Positions 50,022 to 53,797 of a stretch of 53,797 nucleotides of DNA are shown here, piece after piece. Below the pieces are notes generated by a model that did no database searches, was not told where the DNA came from, and was given only the letters and a program-made list of their open reading frames with translations. Location: NCBI RefSeq assembly GCF_023264855.1, contig NZ_JAHFUW010000029.1, forward strand, positions 1-53,797, read 5' to 3'. The position numbers and the translations under genes are program-made. Numbering within the stretch: position 1 is the first letter of the stretch; every line of letters starts with the position of its first letter. The stretch comes from Herbiconiux sp. GTDB lineage: Bacteria; Actinomycetota; Actinomycetes; Actinomycetales; Microbacteriaceae.

Positions 50022-51132
50022 GGCGCGTCGGCCGTCCCAGACGCTCGCCGCCGCAGCCTCGTTCTTCAACGGTGAGCGCCTCACCATGGCGCGTCAGCTC
50101 AAGGGGCTCAAGAAATCCCACCTCGCGGCGCTCATCGAGATGTCGCCGGCGTCCGTCACGGCCTGGGAGAGCGGCGCCAAGCAGCCCAATCGTGCGACGG
50201 TGGCCAAGCTTGCGCTAGCGCTTCAGGTCGAGCCGCAGTTCTTTGGGGGAGGAGCGCCGCCGAAGACAAACAAGCCGCACTTTCGCTCGCTCCGCTCGAC
50301 GCCCCAGATCGCTCAGGACGAGGCTGAAGCGTACGGCCGGTTCGTAGCTGAGATCGCGGGGATGCTGGAGAACGCCGTCGAGTTTCCAGAGGCGCTCTTG
50401 CCAGACCTCCCGGTCGACCCCGATGAGCGTTCGATGACACCCGAAGAGGCCGCACGCGAGGCGCGTGCCTTCTTCGGTGTCGCGCCGGGGCCGGTGCAGC
50501 ATGTCGTCCGTCTCGTCGAGCGCAGTGGTGTCGTGGTGGTGTTCAGCGAGCCTGGCGTGGCTGCGATCGATGCCTACTCACTGCATTCGGCGACGCGACC
50601 GATCATCGTCTTGAACCCCGTGAAGGACGACTACTACCGGCAGCGCTTCGACGTGGCCCACGAGCTCGGCCACCTGATCATGCACCACGACGCCGAGCCC
50701 GGCGGCAAGATCGCGGAGGAGCAGGCCAACCGGTTTGCATCTGACTTCCTGATGCCGGCCGAGGAGATCGCGCCATCCCTTCCGACTTCGACCGCGGGCA
50801 AGGCGTGGGCGCAGCTTGCAGAGCTCAAGGAGTATTGGGGCGTCAGTCTCGCGGCACTGCTGTATCGGGCTCGTGCGCTGGGGATCATGAGCGACATTTC
50901 CTACCGCAACGCAGTCATCCGCATGTCACAAAACGGTTGGCGCCGAGCGGAGCCGGGGCGGATTTCGTCGCTGGAGATGCCCTCGATGCTGCCGCGCGCG
51001 CGTGAGGTGCTCTTTGAGGCTGGGGTGGATGAGGCTGCATTCCTCGCTGGTTCGGGGCTACCTGTAGGGCTCTATGCCATCGCTGCGTCGCGCGTTCCGG
51101 CGACGGCCGCTCTGAATCAGGCGATGTCGTGA
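50014..51132 (+). CDS. XRE-type DNA-binding domain fused to ImmA/IrrE metallopeptidase
   Basis: A 372-residue protein. The helix-turn-helix is at about 20-75: LTMARQLKGLKKSHLAALIEMSPASVTAWESG and ANRATVAKLALALQV-type end. The peptidase motif HELGH is at about residue 216 (RFDVAHELGHLIMHH), with the third ligand Glu in EEQANRFASDFLMP. ImmA proteases cleave repressors of mobile elements, and IrrE cleaves DdrO after DNA damage. Here DNA binding and protease are in one chain. It overlaps the next gene as GTGA. It may be the regulator of this unit, or a toxin-like effector. Confidence 0.82.
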   Translation: MVEARRPSQTLAAAASFFNGERLTMARQLKGLKKSHLAALIEMSPASVTAWESGAKQPNRATVAKLALALQVEPQFFGGGAPPKTNKPHFRSLRSTPQIAQDEAEAYGRFVAEIAGMLENAVEFPEALLPDLPVDPDERSMTPEEAAREARAFFGVAPGPVQHVVRLVERSGVVVVFSEPGVAAIDAYSLHSATRPIIVLNPVKDDYYRQRFDVAHELGHLIMHHDAEPGGKIAEEQANRFASDFLMPAEEIAPSLPTSTAGKAWAQLAELKEYWGVSLAALLYRARALGIMSDISYRNAVIRMSQNGWRRAEPGRISSLEMPSMLPRAREVLFEAGVDEAAFLAGSGLPVGLYAIAASRVPATAALNQAMS

Positions 51133-52844
51133 GAGTTGCGAGAATCCGGATCCAGCGCTTCCGCGGCTTTGAGGATGTCGAGCTGGCGCTCCCCGCCGAT
51201 GTTGTCATTGCGGGGGAACCGCAGGCAGGCCGCAGTGACCTCGTTGAGGCGCTGCGGCGCGTGCTCGACCCGCGCAGCACGCGGGCGCGTGTCAATCCGC
51301 TCGACATCCACCGCCCGATCGGAGACGAAACCTTGACTGAGGTGGAGGTGACCCTCCTCAAGCTCGGGGCGCAGCTTGAGACGCTGCTCAGCGACAGCCT
51401 CGAAGCATTCGACCCTGAGGCTGCGACGCCCGCAGGGACGGGCGGCGGCGCGGGTGCCGTTCTCGGTGTCCGTCTCTGCTACCGCATCCGCTACGACCTC
51501 GATGCCGACAGTGGCGATCACTGGGTCGACTTCCCGGCGAGGAGCGACCCGGCGGCGAACTCATTCAAGCGCGTTGGCCGGATGGAGCGCGAAGCGTTGC
51601 CTGTGCAGTTCATCGATAGTGCGCCCGCTCTGCAGCTTCGCGCCGAGGGGGCACTTCGAACCCTGTTGGCCGCATCGGATTCGAGTGGACTCGACGATGC
51701 ACTCGCTGGACTGGATGACGGTGTGCGCTCAGCGACGGGTGACTTCGCGGGCGCATCCGTCGTGACGGACGTGCTCGATCAGGTACTCGACGCCGGTCCG
51801 AAGACACTTTTTGGTGTGGACGATCCCGGCGCAGTTGACTTCGTCGCGGATGACGGCTCGCTCGCAGCCCTTCTTCGCGCGCTGCAGCCTGCGCTGTCGC
51901 TCGATGCGGCAGGACCCTTGCCGATCCGTTCGCACGGGTCGACGATCCAGAATGTGTTCTCGGTGGCGGAAGCCATCGCGGCGGCGCGCGCGGCGGAGTC
52001 CGGCGTTGTCGTTATCGGTGATGACTTCGGCGATGGTCTGGATGCGTCGTCGTCCGAATACATGGCGAGCCTGCTGCACGCGACGGCGGGCCAGTCCATC
52101 CTCACGACGCGTCGCCCAGAAGTTGTCCGCGCCTTCAAGCCAGAAGAACTCATCCGCATGACACGCACCGATGGAGGTCGCGCGCAGCATCAGCTCCCTG
52201 ACGTAACGGACAAAGCCGCCCGTGTCACGCGTCGGCTCGTGCTCGACCAGCTCCTGGCCGCGCTGAGCGCACGTACGGTCGCGCTAGTCGAAGGCCCCCT
52301 CGACGTGGAGGGCTACGGCGCACTGGCGGCGAGGCTGTTCAGGAAGACGGGTGAGCGAAAGCACGGATTGGCAGCGAACGGCATCCGTTTGATCGCGCCA
52401 CCGGGTACTGACGGGGGTATCTCGCGGCTGCCGGCAATAGCTGAGGTTGCGCTGCAGCTTGGCTTCCATGTGCGTGCGATTGTCGACAACGACAAGCCCC
52501 GGCAAGAGGAGCCGGCCGTCGCCGCGCTGGAGGAGCTGACCGAGCAACTTGTAGTGCTTCCTGACCGCACAGCAGTTGAGGCGGCGCTCATTCGAGGAGT
52601 ACCGGGGGAGAACCTGCGGGAGGTCGTCGAGTCGCTGGCCACGCTCGGCATGCCTCCGCTGCCAGACGATCTCGCGGACGATGAGATCGCCGAACACCTG
52701 ATCTCCAAGAAGATCCTGAAGAAGCAGGGGCTCGGGCCCGCGTGGGTCGAGGCGCTCACGGTGAAGCCGCCGACTGCCCGCGCCGTGATCGAGGCGCTCT
52801 GCGTCGGTGAGCTTGGGCGCATCGACCTTCCTGCGCTCTTATGA
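51129..52844 (+). CDS. OLD-family-like ATPase/TOPRIM nuclease (GajA-like)
   Basis: A 571-residue protein. The N-terminus IQRFRGFEDVELALPADVVIAGEPQAGRSDLVEAL is an SMC/OLD-type ATPase start, but its Walker A reads GEPQAGRS, with Arg 35 where Lys is expected. Walker B-like is VVVIGDDFGDGLD, and the switch position reads LTTRRPE instead of TTH. A TOPRIM domain follows: VALVEGPLDVEGYGAL (Glu 388) and AIVDNDKP (DxD, 453-455), both intact. GajA of Gabija has this ATPase-TOPRIM layout and nicks DNA. ATGA couples it to the UvrD-like gene, as in gajA-gajB. Gabija-like is inferred; the degenerate ATPase is notable. Confidence 0.8.
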   Translation: MRVARIRIQRFRGFEDVELALPADVVIAGEPQAGRSDLVEALRRVLDPRSTRARVNPLDIHRPIGDETLTEVEVTLLKLGAQLETLLSDSLEAFDPEAATPAGTGGGAGAVLGVRLCYRIRYDLDADSGDHWVDFPARSDPAANSFKRVGRMEREALPVQFIDSAPALQLRAEGALRTLLAASDSSGLDDALAGLDDGVRSATGDFAGASVVTDVLDQVLDAGPKTLFGVDDPGAVDFVADDGSLAALLRALQPALSLDAAGPLPIRSHGSTIQNVFSVAEAIAAARAAESGVVVIGDDFGDGLDASSSEYMASLLHATAGQSILTTRRPEVVRAFKPEELIRMTRTDGGRAQHQLPDVTDKAARVTRRLVLDQLLAALSARTVALVEGPLDVEGYGALAARLFRKTGERKHGLAANGIRLIAPPGTDGGISRLPAIAEVALQLGFHVRAIVDNDKPRQEEPAVAALEELTEQLVVLPDRTAVEAALIRGVPGENLREVVESLATLGMPPLPDDLADDEIAEHLISKKILKKQGLGPAWVEALTVKPPTARAVIEALCVGELGRIDLPALL

Positions 52845-53692
52845 ACTGGGCAGCCCAGAACCCCGAGCAAGCTCAGGTCGTCGAGACAGAGGCAGAGCTC
52901 ACGGTTGTGCTCGGAGGCGCGGGGGTCGGCAAGACGACGAGCGCACTGGCGGCCGCAGCCGCGCACCTCGAACGGGTTCAGGATGCGAAGCCCCATGAAC
53001 GGGTGCTGTTCCTGTCGTTTTCTCGCGCGTCCGTCGCTCGGATCGCATCGGGGACGAGCGAGGTACTAGGGAAGAATGCCGATCGTGTCGATGTGATGAC
53101 CTTCCACTCCCTTGCTTTCTCGATCGTCCGGAGGTTCGGGAGCATGATCGGCCGCGGAGACGTGGTGCTCGTCAGCCCCGCTAGGGAAAAGCTCGGCCTG
53201 GCGGGCAATGAGATCGGCTACGGGAGTCTTCTTCCGTTAGCGCTCGAGATCGCACGAGCGTCGCCCGCGGTCGCGGCGCATCTTCGCTCGCGCTGGGGCC
53301 TGGTGATCGTGGACGAATTTCAAGACATCGGCGATGCGCAGCAGCAACTGCTCGAGCTGATCACCCCGAGCAGCCGCATGATTTTGCTCGGCGATCCCAA
53401 TCAATGCATCTACACATTCCTCGTCGCGGATGGCGTCCGCGTCGAACGAATCAATGAGGCGTGTGCTGCCGCCGGACAGGAACACACGATCGTGCTCCCG
53501 GAGACGTCATTCCGTGACCCCTCCGGCGTCATCCCGGCAGTGGCGAACGCCATTCGAACGCGTCAGTTCGATGCGCCAGCGCTGGCGAGTGCCATCGAAG
53601 GCGGCCGATTGGTCGTCCGGAGCGGGATTGCACTCAGCGACGAGGCGTCAAGCGTGGCACAGATCGTCACCGAACTCAGTAGTGCCCCGTAG
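52841..53692 (+). CDS. UvrD-like helicase (GajB-like), cut off after the first domain
   Basis: 283 residues with the SF1 motifs in order: GGAGVGKTTSAL (Walker A), LFLSFSRASVARI, MTFHSLAFSIVRR, LVIVDEFQDIGDAQQQLLEL (motif II) and ILLGDPNQCIYTFL (motif III). LPETSFRD-PSGVIPAVANAI starts motif IV. UvrD/GajB proteins need a second RecA domain with motifs V and VI, and these are missing. The stop is at 53690-53692, in or next to an apparent insertion-sequence end. Full-length relatives are about 500 residues or more. ATGA overlap with the OLD-like gene. Confidence 0.82.
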   Translation: MNWAAQNPEQAQVVETEAELTVVLGGAGVGKTTSALAAAAAHLERVQDAKPHERVLFLSFSRASVARIASGTSEVLGKNADRVDVMTFHSLAFSIVRRFGSMIGRGDVVLVSPAREKLGLAGNEIGYGSLLPLALEIARASPAVAAHLRSRWGLVIVDEFQDIGDAQQQLLELITPSSRMILLGDPNQCIYTFLVADGVRVERINEACAAAGQEHTIVLPETSFRDPSGVIPAVANAIRTRQFDAPALASAIEGGRLVVRSGIALSDEASSVAQIVTELSSAP

Positions 53693-53797
53693 AGTGGTGT
53701 AACGAACCCCGAGTAACAACGGCCCCACTGAAAGAACAGCGTGGCCACCGGGGACACCTTCGAGAAGCCTTCTAACTCTCACTCGAAAGGGCATCAC
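53693..53797. mobile_element. Probable left end of an insertion sequence
   Basis: After the helicase frame stops, GAGTGGTGTAACGAACC starts a sequence unlike the coding DNA before it. Such an end is reminiscent of IS256-type terminal repeats. The segment has no gene of its own and ends with AAGGGCATCAC, placed like the leader of a transposase gene beyond the window. The right end and the transposase are not visible, so the family is a guess. Confidence 0.35.

Overview
The window is high-GC actinobacterial DNA. It most likely comes from Microbacteriaceae (a Leifsonia, Herbiconiux or Microbacterium relative). Reasons: a DUF222/HNH endonuclease gene, a DUF4397 plus class F-type sortase pair, two ECF sigma factors with membrane partners, a MesX/MesD methionine synthase pair, and tightly packed genes with many ATGA or GTGA start-stop overlaps. 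The genus is inference. No rRNA, tRNA or CRISPR array was found.

1-31 kb is ordinary chromosome rich in small-molecule catabolism and regulation. A minus-strand operon (417-6057) encodes an MHS-type permease, a GntR/FCD regulator, a dihydropyrimidinase-like hydrolase, a cysteine hydrolase and an FAD oxidoreductase. It starts beside a 32-bp near-perfect palindrome at 6105-6136. A formaldehyde dehydrogenase gene runs off the left edge. Next come an ECF sigma factor with a PQQ-propeller membrane partner, a 14-TM drug exporter, and a second catabolic cluster (10863-17173). That cluster has a LysR regulator, a Dabb protein, a cyclase-family hydrolase, an NCS1 permease, a RutA-like flavin monooxygenase, a flavin reductase and a nitrilase-type amidase, which suggests oxidative opening of a cyclic amide or pyrimidine-like ring. 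17.2-20.4 kb holds DUF4397, sortase-like, sigma and anti-sigma genes. Small regulator-enzyme pairs (MarR/hydrolase, HxlR/VOC) and mesX-mesD, preceded by a 26-codon upstream ORF, follow. An ABC FtsX-type exporter ends this part.

31-53.8 kb is an accessory, defence-island-like region. It holds several toxin-antitoxin loci: HepT/MntA, a RelE/RHH pair, a hicA with an in-frame stop beside an intact hicB-like gene, and a frameshifted higA. Next is a two-gene unit pairing a coiled-coil protein with a T5orf172-nuclease protein. A MazG-like gene is followed by a DUF2075 helicase gene broken into three pieces. Each break is filled by an antisense gene: a nuclease-like protein, a membrane-anchored protein and a PD-(D/E)XK-like protein. 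A PLD-SNF2 helicase plus adenine methyltransferase pair comes next.

The right end carries a tightly coupled four-gene unit: an unknown protein, an XRE-ImmA metallopeptidase, an OLD/TOPRIM-like nuclease and a UvrD-like helicase. The last two resemble Gabija GajA/GajB. The helicase is cut short after its first RecA domain, apparently by an insertion sequence whose left end lies at the window edge. This coupled unit and the serially invaded MazG/DUF2075 locus are the strongest candidates for undescribed biology here.
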